From positions 1-12,847 of the forward strand of contig PLZT01000633.1 of NCBI GenBank assembly GCA_003152255.1: a stretch of 12,847 bases of DNA, read 5' to 3'. The notes beneath the pieces were generated by a model. That model made no database searches, had not been told where the DNA came from, and saw nothing but the letters and a program-made list of their open reading frames with translations. Shown here piece after piece: positions 6,030 to 11,400 of this stretch. The position numbers were made by a program, and so were the translations under genes. Positions within the stretch are counted from its first letter, which is position 1, and each line of letters opens with the position of its first letter. Source of the stretch: Methylocystaceae bacterium (lineage in GTDB: Bacteria > Pseudomonadota > Alphaproteobacteria > Rhizobiales > Beijerinckiaceae).

Positions 6030-6048
6030 TTTCCAGCGCGCACACACG

Positions 6049-6279
6049 ATGAGAAGCACCCTCCTCGCCGTCACCGCGATTGCCGCCTTCTTCGCCGCGG
6101 TATTCATAGCCCACGCGCACGAATCCGATTGCAGCTCCGCGACCCAACGCGATGCAATGGCGGAATATGACACCATCGCAGGGATGGTGGGGATACCCGC
6201 TGGCGCTCCGATCTACACGCTGGAAAGACGCCAATACATCGCGGCCGTGTGCTTGCACGAAGAGCTTAGGAGCCGATGA
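6049..6279 (+). CDS. Small exported protein, 76 aa
   Basis: The product has a clear Sec signal peptide: basic MRS, hydrophobic TLLAVTAIAAFFAAVFIA, and a likely cleavage after AHA near residue 24. The mature part is about 52 residues with two Cys (Cys28 in ESDCSS and Cys68 in AAVCLH), which could form a disulphide in the periplasm. The start ATG directly follows the IS left end, so the insertion may have replaced the native upstream region and its ribosome-binding site. It overlaps the next gene by four bases (ATGATG/TGA). Pairing with a small lipoprotein gene in a lysis region is suggestive of outer-membrane disruption, but no family is recognised. Confidence 0.7.
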   Translation: MRSTLLAVTAIAAFFAAVFIAHAHESDCSSATQRDAMAEYDTIAGMVGIPAGAPIYTLERRQYIAAVCLHEELRSR

Positions 6280-6410
6280 TGTGGCGCTATATCGATCCGG
6301 TCGGCCTTGCGCTGTTCGTGATCCTCATCCTCGCGATCACGCTTTCGTCATGCGCTGCTCCCATTCCGCTCGGCAACTGCGAGCGCGGGCGCGTCGTCTG
6401 CGTCCAGTAA
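6276..6410 (+). CDS. Small lipoprotein-like protein, 44 aa
   Basis: The start overlaps the preceding gene by four bases, with AGGAG about five to nine bases upstream. The product has an N-terminal MMWRYIDPVG, a hydrophobic stretch LALFVILILAITLSSC, then AAPIPLGNCERGRVV and a terminal CVQ. LSSC resembles a lipobox with Cys26 as possible lipid attachment site, giving a mature peptide of about 19 residues. Tiny outer-membrane lipoproteins overlapping or next to another exported gene are typical of phage o-spanins (Rz1 type). The mature part is short and has few prolines, so that assignment is tentative. Confidence 0.6.
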   Translation: MMWRYIDPVGLALFVILILAITLSSCAAPIPLGNCERGRVVCVQ

Positions 6411-6419
6411 TTCGAGCGT

Positions 6420-6438
6420 CCTGCGGCTAAGTCGCAGG
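6420..6438 (+). other. Short hairpin after the lipoprotein gene
   Basis: CCTGCG (6420-6425) pairs with CGCAGG (6433-6438) over a 7-base loop. No T-run follows, so it is not a standard terminator. It may protect the mRNA end or do nothing. Nothing else was found between 6411 and 6512. Confidence 0.3.
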
Positions 6439-6523
6439 GAGAGGTGCCTCGCCGCAATCATCGCTGATGACCGGCACGCTTGAACCCGTCGCCGCGCGGA
6501 TCGCGGTAAAATGGAGACACCCA

Positions 6524-6694
6524 ATGGACCAGCAAGTCGAGGCGCTAATCCAAGTGGCGCAGCAGGAAATAGTCGCTCTCACCCAGCGCGTCGCTACTCT
6601 CGAACAGACCGTCGAGCACATGCGCGACATGATGGGACATATGGCGGACCATGCCGGATTTTCGCACCCGGACTTCGATAGAGGAGAACACTAA
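6524..6694 (+). CDS. Short coiled-coil protein, 56 aa
   Basis: ATG 6524 has GGAG seven bases upstream; the frame extends to ATG 6467 but without a good site. The product begins MDQQVEALIQVAQQEIVALT and continues with heptad-spaced hydrophobics (QRVATLEQTVEHMRDMMGHM). This predicts one long amphipathic helix or coiled coil over residues 4-42. The tail (ADHAGFSHPDFDRGEH) is rich in His and Asp. No membrane segment is present. It could oligomerise or brace another protein; function unknown. It is followed by GAGGAG and a six-codon frame at 6696-6716. Confidence 0.6.
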   Translation: MDQQVEALIQVAQQEIVALTQRVATLEQTVEHMRDMMGHMADHAGFSHPDFDRGEH

Positions 6695-6755
6695 CATGCG
6701 CGCCATCATCAGCTAAGAGGTGTTTCGGCAAATTTGCGCGATGCGCATAATGAAC

Positions 6756-6806
6756 CCTTGCGGGAGGTCCGGGGTGGCCCGCAAGGTGTCTCCAGCGCCC
6801 CGGATC
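6756..6806 (+). promoter_or_regulatory. Candidate H-type RNA pseudoknot in the leader of the gene at 6823
   Basis: Stem 1 is a perfect 9-bp pairing of CCTTGCGGG (6756-6764) with CCCGCAAGG (6778-6786). Its loop contains GGTCCGGGG (6766-6774), which can pair with CCCCGGATC (6798-6806) over 9 bp with one G-U wobble. The connecting loops are 1, 3 and 11 bases, a workable H-type geometry. The structure ends five bases before the ribosome-binding GGAG (6811-6814). CATAAT at 6746-6751 could be a -10 box that would start the RNA near the 5' arm, but no -35 is convincing. It may control translation of the next gene, protect the mRNA, or be a ligand- or protein-binding element; none is shown by the sequence. 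Confidence 0.5.
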
Positions 6807-6822
6807 AACTGGAGAAAATGAA

Positions 6823-7194
6823 ATGACTACTCTTCCTAACATGACTAGCTTAATCGGGACGCTTGGAAGCGTGTTCGGCAATACCGCGTCAACCACGGCG
6901 TCTGGCTTCGCGGCAACCGTCCTTCAGCAAATGGCTGTTGGTGGCCTTGCCGCCGCTGGCCTCGCCGCCCTCCAGCACCCCGATGTTAAAGCGGCGCTGT
7001 TGCCGTTCGACCCGCTGGGCCTCGCTAGCAAGCCGCTTGTTCCGGCACCCGTGGCCGCTCCGGTGGCTCCGGCTCCGGTGGCTCCGGCTCCGGTGGCTAT
7101 GGTTGGCCCGAAGACCCTCACGGCGGCTAACGTTTTGGCGCTTGGCTGGACTATCGCGCAAGCCGAGGCCAACGGCTACACAGTCGCGGGCTGA
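6823..7194 (+). CDS. Hypothetical protein with hydrophobic N-half and Pro-Ala-Val linker, 123 aa
   Basis: ATG follows GGAG by eight bases and sits 16 bases after the candidate pseudoknot. Residues 1-55 are small and hydrophobic (GFAATVLQQMAVGGLAAAGLAALQH), possibly an amphipathic or membrane-associated helix. Residues about 70-92 are a repeated PAPVA linker. The C-terminus (KTLTAANVLALGWTIAQAEANGYTVAG) looks like a small folded helix-turn segment. No signal peptide is seen. The layout, a helical head, a rigid proline linker and a short C-terminal module, suggests a structural or tethering role. No family is recognised. A dedicated structured leader suggests its amount is controlled. Confidence 0.65.
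   Translation: MTTLPNMTSLIGTLGSVFGNTASTTASGFAATVLQQMAVGGLAAAGLAALQHPDVKAALLPFDPLGLASKPLVPAPVAAPVAPAPVAPAPVAMVGPKTLTAANVLALGWTIAQAEANGYTVAG
7063..7098 (+). repeat. 15-bp tandem repeat encoding the VAPAP linker
   Basis: GTGGCTCCGGCTCCG occurs at 7063-7077 and 7078-7092 exactly, followed by a partial third copy (GTGGCT). It encodes Val-Ala-Pro-Ala-Pro units and is likely to vary in copy number between related phages. Confidence 0.8.
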
Positions 7195-7209
7195 TAAGGG
7201 ACAACGATC

Positions 7210-7410
7210 ATGGGCGCGCTGCTAGCCGGAATCGGACTCGTGCAATTCATCGGCCTCGCGATAAGCGGGGTTGGCGTAATCGTGCCTGAGATTGACACGC
7301 TCGCGGCGCGCCATATCAGCAAAGAGCAATGTTACGTGCTTCATTTCAACCGGGCCAAGACAATCGCTGTCATGAGCCCGATCACGTCTTGCGCGTGGAG
7401 AACAAAATGA
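7210..7410 (+). CDS. Small membrane protein, 66 aa
   Basis: The start ATG follows GGGACA by about seven bases and lies 15 bases after the preceding stop. The N-terminus is one hydrophobic segment (MGALLAGIGLVQFIGLAISG, continuing VGVIVPEI). A polar, partly basic part with two Cys follows (ISKEQCYVLHFNRAKTIAV). A single-pass phage membrane protein is likely. The stop overlaps the ATG of the next gene (ATGA), so the pair is coupled. The C-terminal third shares bases with an open upstream part of the next frame, but GGAG before 7407 fixes that gene's start. Function unknown. Confidence 0.55.
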   Translation: MGALLAGIGLVQFIGLAISGVGVIVPEIDTLAARHISKEQCYVLHFNRAKTIAVMSPITSCAWRTK

Positions 7411-8228
7411 CCATCAAGACCATCACGCAGCCGACCAGCGGGAAAACCTTCAAACTCGGCCGCCGGACTCCTGTCGCGCGCGGGCCGCGATTGTCGCTGA
7501 AACGCTATCTCTCGCGCGCGCTCCCGTCGCCCCCCGCTGAATGGGATTACACCGCACCCGTGTCTGGCGTGCTGGGGAATATCTATCTCAACGACCAGCT
7601 CGGAGACTGCGTGATTGCCGGTATGGCACATCTCGAAAGCGTGTTCACGGCGAGCGGGACGGGGACTCCGGTTGTGTTCACCGACGATCAGATCATCGCC
7701 GCATATTCCGCTATCGGCGGATATGTCCCCGGCGATCCCTCCACCGACAACGGCTGTGACGAAGTGACCGCGCTCAACTATTGGGAGCAGACCGGATTCG
7801 AAGGCCACAAGATTGCGGGCTATCTCGCGGTCGACGCCACGGACAAGGACGAATGCGCCGTCGCGGCGTGGCTGTTCGAAAGCCTATTATTCGGCGTCAA
7901 TCTCCCCGACCGCTGGGTTGACCCAATGCCGGCCTCCGGGGGATTCACATGGGGCGTCGCCGGCGCTCCAAACCCTAAGAACGGGCACTGCTTCATCTCG
8001 GCCAAGGGCAACATCGCCGAGGGCGTGTCGATCGACACATGGGGCATGAGCGGGCTCGTGACATGGGCTGCCGTCGCCGCCTATGCGTCGCATGTGGCTG
8101 GCGGCGACCTGTTCACCGTGCTCACGCCGGAAATAGTCTCGCGCGCCATTGGCAACGCTCCGAATGGATTCAATTGGGGGCAGCTCTTGGCCGACTTCGA
8201 CGCCATTGGCGGGAAGGTTGCAGCATGA
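7407..8228 (+). CDS. Papain-like cysteine peptidase-type phage protein, 273 aa
   Basis: I chose ATG 7407, which has GGAG six bases upstream and overlaps the preceding stop; the frame is open to 7329 but that part is a shadow. The product has NDQLGDCVIAGMAH with Gln64 and Cys68, placed like the oxyanion Gln and nucleophile Cys of papain-fold enzymes. NGHCFISA follows with His194, and then SIDTWG with Asp210 as possible third residue. These three in this order with this spacing are the papain-like layout. The N-terminal 45 residues are basic and Pro-rich, possibly a flexible lead. It could cut protein or peptidoglycan peptides, or be a non-catalytic structural relative. No signal peptide is seen. 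It overlaps the next gene by four bases (ATGA). Confidence 0.65.
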   Translation: MTIKTITQPTSGKTFKLGRRTPVARGPRLSLKRYLSRALPSPPAEWDYTAPVSGVLGNIYLNDQLGDCVIAGMAHLESVFTASGTGTPVVFTDDQIIAAYSAIGGYVPGDPSTDNGCDEVTALNYWEQTGFEGHKIAGYLAVDATDKDECAVAAWLFESLLFGVNLPDRWVDPMPASGGFTWGVAGAPNPKNGHCFISAKGNIAEGVSIDTWGMSGLVTWAAVAAYASHVAGGDLFTVLTPEIVSRAIGNAPNGFNWGQLLADFDAIGGKVAA

Positions 8229-8743
8229 GCAATCCACTGATCGTCCCGCGCCCTCCACCGCACCATGCGCGCCTGCGGTTTGTCACGCAAGAGCACAACC
8301 TATTCGGCCGATTGATACGGTGGCGGACCATGGCCAAAGTCTCCCACGCCGAATGCGTCTTGCCTGATGGCTCTATTATCGCGGCGCTGAGCGACCGTGG
8401 TGTCGTCCATGTCGATGGCGACTATGACACGACCTCGACGATGCAAATATTCGTCGATCTCCCGCTTTTCGACACGGACTTGCTGCGGTGGATAGCCTAT
8501 CTGCGCAGTCGCATCGGGCGCCCTTATGACTGGGATTCAATCTACGGCGAAGCATTATTCCTCGACTGGCGGTTCCCCGGCGGGATGGTCTGCTCGATGC
8601 TCGCGGCGCTGTCTCTTCGCGAGGCCGGTGTGTTCCCGCGTCCGTTATCGGAACCCGCACACGAAATCTCACCGAGGGATTTGTTATTGATTTTATCTGC
8701 ACACCCAGCCGCAATTATTCATCCGCCAGAAACAAGGAAATAA
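8225..8743 (+). CDS. Permuted NlpC/P60-like (YiiX-type) cysteine hydrolase, 172 aa
   Basis: ATG 8225 has GGGAAGG seven bases upstream and overlaps the preceding stop. The pattern is that of circularly permuted papain-fold hydrolases. A His comes first (VSHAECVLPDGSIIAA, His41), then GVVHVDGDYD, a helical segment with GRPYDWDSIYGE, and the Cys afterwards in MVCSMLAALSLREAG (Cys123). Members act on peptide or amide bonds, often of cell wall or lipoproteins; some are virion proteins. No signal peptide or membrane segment is seen. Its place beside another papain-fold gene and ahead of a holin-like gene fits a lysis or virion-entry role. Confidence 0.7.
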   Translation: MSNPLIVPRPPPHHARLRFVTQEHNLFGRLIRWRTMAKVSHAECVLPDGSIIAALSDRGVVHVDGDYDTTSTMQIFVDLPLFDTDLLRWIAYLRSRIGRPYDWDSIYGEALFLDWRFPGGMVCSMLAALSLREAGVFPRPLSEPAHEISPRDLLLILSAHPAAIIHPPETRK

Positions 8744-8747
8744 ACCA

Positions 8748-9014
8748 ATGGACTTTATCAAGTCGCTACTCGCAAACAAGAAGACCACGCTAGGCGGCCT
8801 CGCCGCGTTTCTCACCGTTGCCGCGGCTATCGCGCACCAAATGTCCATGGGCGTCCCGCTGGAGCAGGCGATCACCGCCCCTGACGTGCTCGGGCTCATT
8901 CTCGGTTATCTTGGACTCGTCGGGAAAGACGCGACCACGCATTCGACTTTGACACAAGTCGAGGACGCCAGCGTGGATGCCACCGCGAAAGCCGTCAAAG
9001 TCGCGCCATACTGA
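8748..9014 (+). CDS. Small membrane protein, holin-like candidate, 88 aa
   Basis: The start ATG has AAGGA about nine bases upstream and lies four bases after the preceding stop. After a basic N-terminus (MDFIKSLLANKKTTLGG) comes a hydrophobic segment (LAAFLTVAAAIAHQM), a short loop (GVPLEQAITAPD) and a second hydrophobic segment (VLGLILGYLGLVG). A polar tail follows (KDATTHSTLTQVEDA). Two predicted helices, small size and position next to wall hydrolases fit a phage holin-like protein, but similar phage membrane proteins with no holin activity are common. It is the last clear gene before an intrinsic terminator. Confidence 0.65.
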   Translation: MDFIKSLLANKKTTLGGLAAFLTVAAAIAHQMSMGVPLEQAITAPDVLGLILGYLGLVGKDATTHSTLTQVEDASVDATAKAVKVAPY

Positions 9015-9092
9015 ATGACGCCCACCGAGATCGGACTACTCGCATATATTTCCGCCGTCGTCATTAAATTGGCGACGGCGTTTTTTCGTTAG
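9015..9092 (+). CDS. Possible mini-protein, 25 aa, overlapping a terminator
   Basis: ATG directly follows the TGA of the holin-like gene. The frame runs 25 codons and encodes a short hydrophobic peptide (MTPTEIGLLAYISAVVIKLA, then TAFFR). It could be a one-helix membrane peptide. The intrinsic terminator at 9053-9086 lies inside it, so full-length mRNA would exist only with read-through. It may be chance. Confidence 0.35.
   Translation: MTPTEIGLLAYISAVVIKLATAFFR
9053..9086 (+). terminator. Rho-independent terminator ending the lysis-type operon
   Basis: CGCCGTCG (9053-9060) pairs perfectly with CGACGGCG (9073-9080) over a 12-base loop, and six T follow (9081-9086). This is a strong intrinsic terminator for plus-strand transcription of the 6823-9014 block. 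Confidence 0.85.
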
Positions 9093-9115
9093 GAAGAGAG
9101 GGCCGAGGCATGTTG

Positions 9116-9391
9116 ATGGCAGACGAGACAACCCCAGCTACGGCCACCAGGTGGATAATCGGCCTGCTCGTCGCCGCCCTATTCGGCCTGTCAAGCATTG
9201 TCTTTAATAATCTTAGCGGTCAAATAGGCGATCTTAAATATCAAATATCAGAATTAAAAACAGACAATAAGGTTCTGCAAAGAGATGTTTCCGACCTGCA
9301 TGTATCGATACAAGACCTTAAAAGTAGGGTAACTGTGCTGGTGGAAACACTAAATAGCCGGGAAGAAAAACAACAAACGAGGCGGCAATAG
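9116..9391 (+). CDS. Membrane-anchored coiled-coil protein, i-spanin-like candidate
   Basis: ATG 9116 has GAGG seven bases upstream; ATG 9110 would add two residues. The product begins MADETTPATATRWII, then one membrane helix (WIIGLLVAALFGLSSIVF, about residues 13-30). A long heptad-patterned helix follows (GQIGDLKYQISELKTDNKVL and QRDVSDLHVSIQDLKSRVTV), ending in a polar tail with Glu and Arg. An N-terminal anchor plus periplasmic coiled coil is the layout of inner-membrane spanins (Rz type) and of some phage structural anchors. It is followed with no gap by an exported gene, which would suit a spanin pair, but the partner lacks a lipobox. Base use here is more AT-rich than in the neighbours. 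Confidence 0.65.
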   Translation: MADETTPATATRWIIGLLVAALFGLSSIVFNNLSGQIGDLKYQISELKTDNKVLQRDVSDLHVSIQDLKSRVTVLVETLNSREEKQQTRRQ

Positions 9392-9676
9392 ATGAAAAAT
9401 ATAGCGTTTGCGGCGATCATGCTTTTGCTGTCGCCATCGATCGCGGAAGCCGTCTGCTTTATACCCGGCCTCTTTTGCCAGCAAGCGTATCATCGTCACT
9501 ATCGTCACCATGTGCATCGTCAGCCGCCGCACGCGCATCGCCAGCATGTGAAAATTGTCCGTGTGGTCAAAATCGTCCATTCAACTCGCACGGTCTACCT
9601 CCCGCCGAAACAGATTACCCCGGCAACACCCGCGCCAGCTGCCACGCAGCAGAAGAACAAGATCATATTTTACTGA
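9392..9676 (+). CDS. Exported His-rich small protein, 94 aa
   Basis: The start ATG follows directly on the previous stop, with GAGG about nine bases upstream. The product has a Sec signal peptide (MKNIAFAAIMLLLSPSIAEA, cleavage likely after AEA near residue 20). Then come VCFIPGLFCQQ with two Cys, and a strikingly His/Arg-rich stretch at about residues 34-52 (HRHYRHHVHRQPPHAHRQH). A basic beta-like region (VKIVRVVKIVHSTRTV) and a Pro/Ala/Gln tail close it. The His cluster could bind Zn, Ni or Cu, or bind nucleic acid or lipopolysaccharide by charge. No family is recognised. Its stop overlaps the convergent minus-strand gene by seven bases. Confidence 0.7.
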   Translation: MKNIAFAAIMLLLSPSIAEAVCFIPGLFCQQAYHRHYRHHVHRQPPHAHRQHVKIVRVVKIVHSTRTVYLPPKQITPATPAPAATQQKNKIIFY

Positions 9677-9981
9677 CCTTCCTTCTCTCGCGCATCCTCG
9701 GTCGCGGTATTCGTCCCAAATAATTCGTCGATATATTTTTCCGATAGCTTGGTCATGTCGGAGATTTCTTCGCGCGAGAACCCGGACGCGATAAGCCGTT
9801 TGGCGCGGTCTGTTTCCCGTTCGCAGAATTGCTTGATCCTTTCCCCGTATTCAAGCATGGCGTCCAATTCTGATTCCTCCAGCTTTCGGCGTTCGCATTC
9901 CTTGCATCGCTTGCAAGGGGCAAATAGAGCGCGCTTGACCCCATGGCTAAAGCGAGGGGATTGCGCGCGCATTTTGTTCAT
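9670..9981 (-). CDS. Small protein with Cys cluster and helix-turn-helix-like segment, 103 aa
   Basis: I chose ATG 9981, which overlaps the stop of the upstream gene (ATGA); the longer frame to 10134 is a shadow. Residues 23-29 hold three Cys (APCKRCKECERRK), possibly a zinc site if a fourth ligand (His13 or Cys53) joins. Residues about 59-88 (RAKRLIASGFSREEISDM and TKLSEKYIDELF) look like a helix-turn-helix, with Gly at the turn and regular hydrophobics. The C-terminus ends ATEDAREKEGQ, a motif repeated in the upstream gene. A regulatory role is plausible. It is the last gene of the minus-strand operon. Confidence 0.65.
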   Translation of the reverse strand: MNKMRAQSPRFSHGVKRALFAPCKRCKECERRKLEESELDAMLEYGERIKQFCERETDRAKRLIASGFSREEISDMTKLSEKYIDELFGTNTATEDAREKEGQ

Positions 9982-10198
9982 CCCGGCATCCCATCCGTCT
10001 CGCCGGGCGCATCCTCGGTCGCGGGCTCCTTGGGGAGCATCGTGAGGATGGCATTGTGAGCTTCCACGAATGCCTCTCGCTTCTCCGGTTCTCGATCCAG
10101 CTTGCGTAGCGCGCTTGCCTGCGCTGCTAGCCATCTCGCCGCGTCCTTGATCCCGCGCGCATAAGCCCGCTCCTTCTCCCGCGCATCATCGGTCGCGC
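9690..10198 (-). repeat. Dispersed 18-bp repeat in two adjacent genes, encoding AT(E/D)DA
   Basis: GCGCATCCTCGGTCGCGG occurs identically at 9690-9707 and 10007-10024. A near copy lies at 10181-10197. The first and third share about 28 bases upstream as well (9680-9707 and 10171-10198) with few mismatches. In all three, the minus-strand reading encodes AT(E/D)DA, twice followed by REKE. Shared frame suggests duplication or recombination of coding segments. Confidence 0.65.
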
Positions 10199-10544
10199 GG
10201 CCCTGCAATCTGGCTAAGTCAAGGATGTTCGCCAAATGGTTTATAAGACGCTGCATCAGATACGCGCTTCTGCCGGGCTCGGTCATCACTAAATCTTCGT
10301 CTTTCAAATAGGCTTGGAAGTCCCATTCCTTTTGAGCGTCGTCGATGCAAGCCCAGATGATGTCTGTAACTCCATCCCCCGCGACCGGCAGGGGACGCGA
10401 GAGGGCGTCTCTTGTCTTGTCAAAATATCCTAGCTCCCTCAACGCGTCGTAAAGATCATAAGCCTTATTGATGTCCGCTTTCACTTCTTCAAGGAATGTC
10501 TTGAAGTCTTCACTATATTTTCGCGCATTTGGGTCAGCGATCAT
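9978..10544 (-). CDS. Hypothetical helical protein, 188 aa
   Basis: ATG 10544 has GGAGG seven bases upstream and overlaps the preceding stop (TGATG); a GTG one codon earlier is possible. The product is mainly helical: SEDFKTFLEEVKADINKAYDL, then DALRELGYFDKTRDAL, a more hydrophobic middle (DIIWACIDDAQKEWDF) and AYLMQRLINHLANILDLARL. A C-terminal charged helix and two ATDDA/ATEDA motifs follow. No membrane segment or enzyme motif is visible. It is part of a four- to five-gene coupled operon that may be early phage or accessory genes. Function unknown. Confidence 0.65.
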   Translation of the reverse strand: MIADPNARKYSEDFKTFLEEVKADINKAYDLYDALRELGYFDKTRDALSRPLPVAGDGVTDIIWACIDDAQKEWDFQAYLKDEDLVMTEPGRSAYLMQRLINHLANILDLARLQGRATDDAREKERAYARGIKDAARWLAAQASALRKLDREPEKREAFVEAHNAILTMLPKEPATEDAPGETDGMPG

Positions 10545-11122
10545 CACTCTTCCTCCTTCTCGGCGGCAGGCGCGGCGAGGGCGGCGCGAGTGAGGACCGC
10601 CTTCAATGCGTCCCGTTCTTTCGTCACGGCGGCGATTTTGGATTCGAGATCAATGTTTTCCTTTACCGCGCTCCGCCACATTTCCTCAAAGACTTTAGTG
10701 GTCTTTATTCGCTTGCGGTGGTCATCAACATCACGCTGGCTCAGCGCAATCCTTTCCTCGGTGGCGCATACTTGCCATCCGTCGCGCGCGACCTCTGCAA
10801 GAGCGAGTTTGGATTCGGCGGCTTCGGCGCGTTCGAAATAAGCCTCTATATCCATCACATATTTGTCGAGTAGCGGCGTGTAATTCGGGTCTGTGCGACG
10901 CAACTCTGCAATGGCGTTGTCCCGCTCCATCTCCAGCGCCCCGATCCTCGCCGGCAGGGATTCGGCGAGAGCGATAGCATCACGGGCCATCCATCCGCGA
11001 TTATCGGCGTCAACGTCTGGTAGCGCGCCGATCTCGCGTATTGACGCTATAATCTTCCGGGCGTCGTCGGCTAGGCTTGCCCCAACCGCCAAAGGCGCGG
11101 TGCGCGGGGGAGAGTCAGTCAT
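10544..11122 (-). CDS. Hypothetical coiled-coil protein, 192 aa
   Basis: ATG 11122 has GGAG eight bases upstream; a GTG at 11131 is less likely. After a Pro/Ala-rich start (MTDSPPRTAPLAVGAS) the protein is nearly all helical with heptads. Examples are ESLPARIGALEMERDNAIAE, the region to AYFERAEAAESKLALAEVAR, and KENIDLESKIAAVTKERDAL. It ends AAPAAEKEEE. This is typical of phage-encoded ead-like or Ea-type proteins of early operons, which are poorly defined. It starts two bases after the stop of the previous gene and overlaps the next, so co-translation is likely. Confidence 0.65.
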   Translation of the reverse strand: MTDSPPRTAPLAVGASLADDARKIIASIREIGALPDVDADNRGWMARDAIALAESLPARIGALEMERDNAIAELRRTDPNYTPLLDKYVMDIEAYFERAEAAESKLALAEVARDGWQVCATEERIALSQRDVDDHRKRIKTTKVFEEMWRSAVKENIDLESKIAAVTKERDALKAVLTRAALAAPAAEKEEE

Positions 11123-11124
11123 GG

Positions 11125-11400
11125 CTACCACTCCAGTTGAATGTCAATTATTTTGAAGCCGTCTTTTTCAAGTTCAGCTTGGATGAACTGCGCCAGCTCA
11201 TAGGCGTCAGGCGAACATTCCTCGATGATGATCGAATACCCTGTCTCACCAAGATGGTTCGTCCAAGACCTAGCGTCCGTGCATCCGAGGTCGCCCCAAT
11301 TGATCGCGCCGACGATGGCGGTCCGCTTCTCAAATGCCGCCTCGCATGCCTTGTTCGCTGCGTCGTATAGCTTACGGAGGTCATAGGGGGCGTCAATCAT
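11125..11400 (-). CDS. Hypothetical phage protein, 91 aa
   Basis: ATG 11400 overlaps the stop of the 50-residue gene upstream (ATGA). The product starts with a helix (APYDLRKLYDAANKACEAAF). A beta-like region follows (TAIVGAINWGDLGCTDARSW, GETGYSIIIEECSPD), then a helix (AYELAQFIQAELEKDG) and a last strand (FKIIDIQLEW). This looks like a small alpha/beta fold with an exposed final Trp. No catalytic motif is seen. Position in the same operon as small phage-type proteins supports a phage accessory role. Function unknown. Confidence 0.65.
   Translation of the reverse strand: MIDAPYDLRKLYDAANKACEAAFEKRTAIVGAINWGDLGCTDARSWTNHLGETGYSIIIEECSPDAYELAQFIQAELEKDGFKIIDIQLEW

Larger units (their letters stand above)
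4459..6048. mobile_element. IS200/IS605-family insertion sequence with divergent tnpB and tnpA
   Basis: The element carries a Y1 HUH transposase gene (plus strand, 5581-5994) and a TnpB gene (minus strand, 4472-5545) in divergent order, as in IS605-type elements. There are no long terminal inverted repeats. Imperfect hairpins lie near each end: 4465-4484 next to the tnpB stop (right end) and 6010-6029 after tnpA (left end). Both hairpins have a TAAA loop on the plus strand. The outer limits are approximate, since these elements make no target duplication and the exact cleavage sites cannot be fixed without an empty-site comparison. The element sits between two short phage genes and disrupts neither visibly. 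Both genes look intact, so it may be active. Confidence 0.85.

Noticed and set aside
4556..6052. Plus-strand frame of 498 codons across the IS element
   Set aside because: It lies antisense to the clear tnpB and then runs out of frame through tnpA; no motif is recognisable.
6420..6438. Hairpin considered as a terminator
   Set aside because: The 6-bp stem is not followed by a T-run and the next gene is co-directional.
7341..7808. Minus-strand 155-codon frame opposite the papain-like gene
   Set aside because: It is a shadow of the coupled plus-strand genes, with no family pattern.
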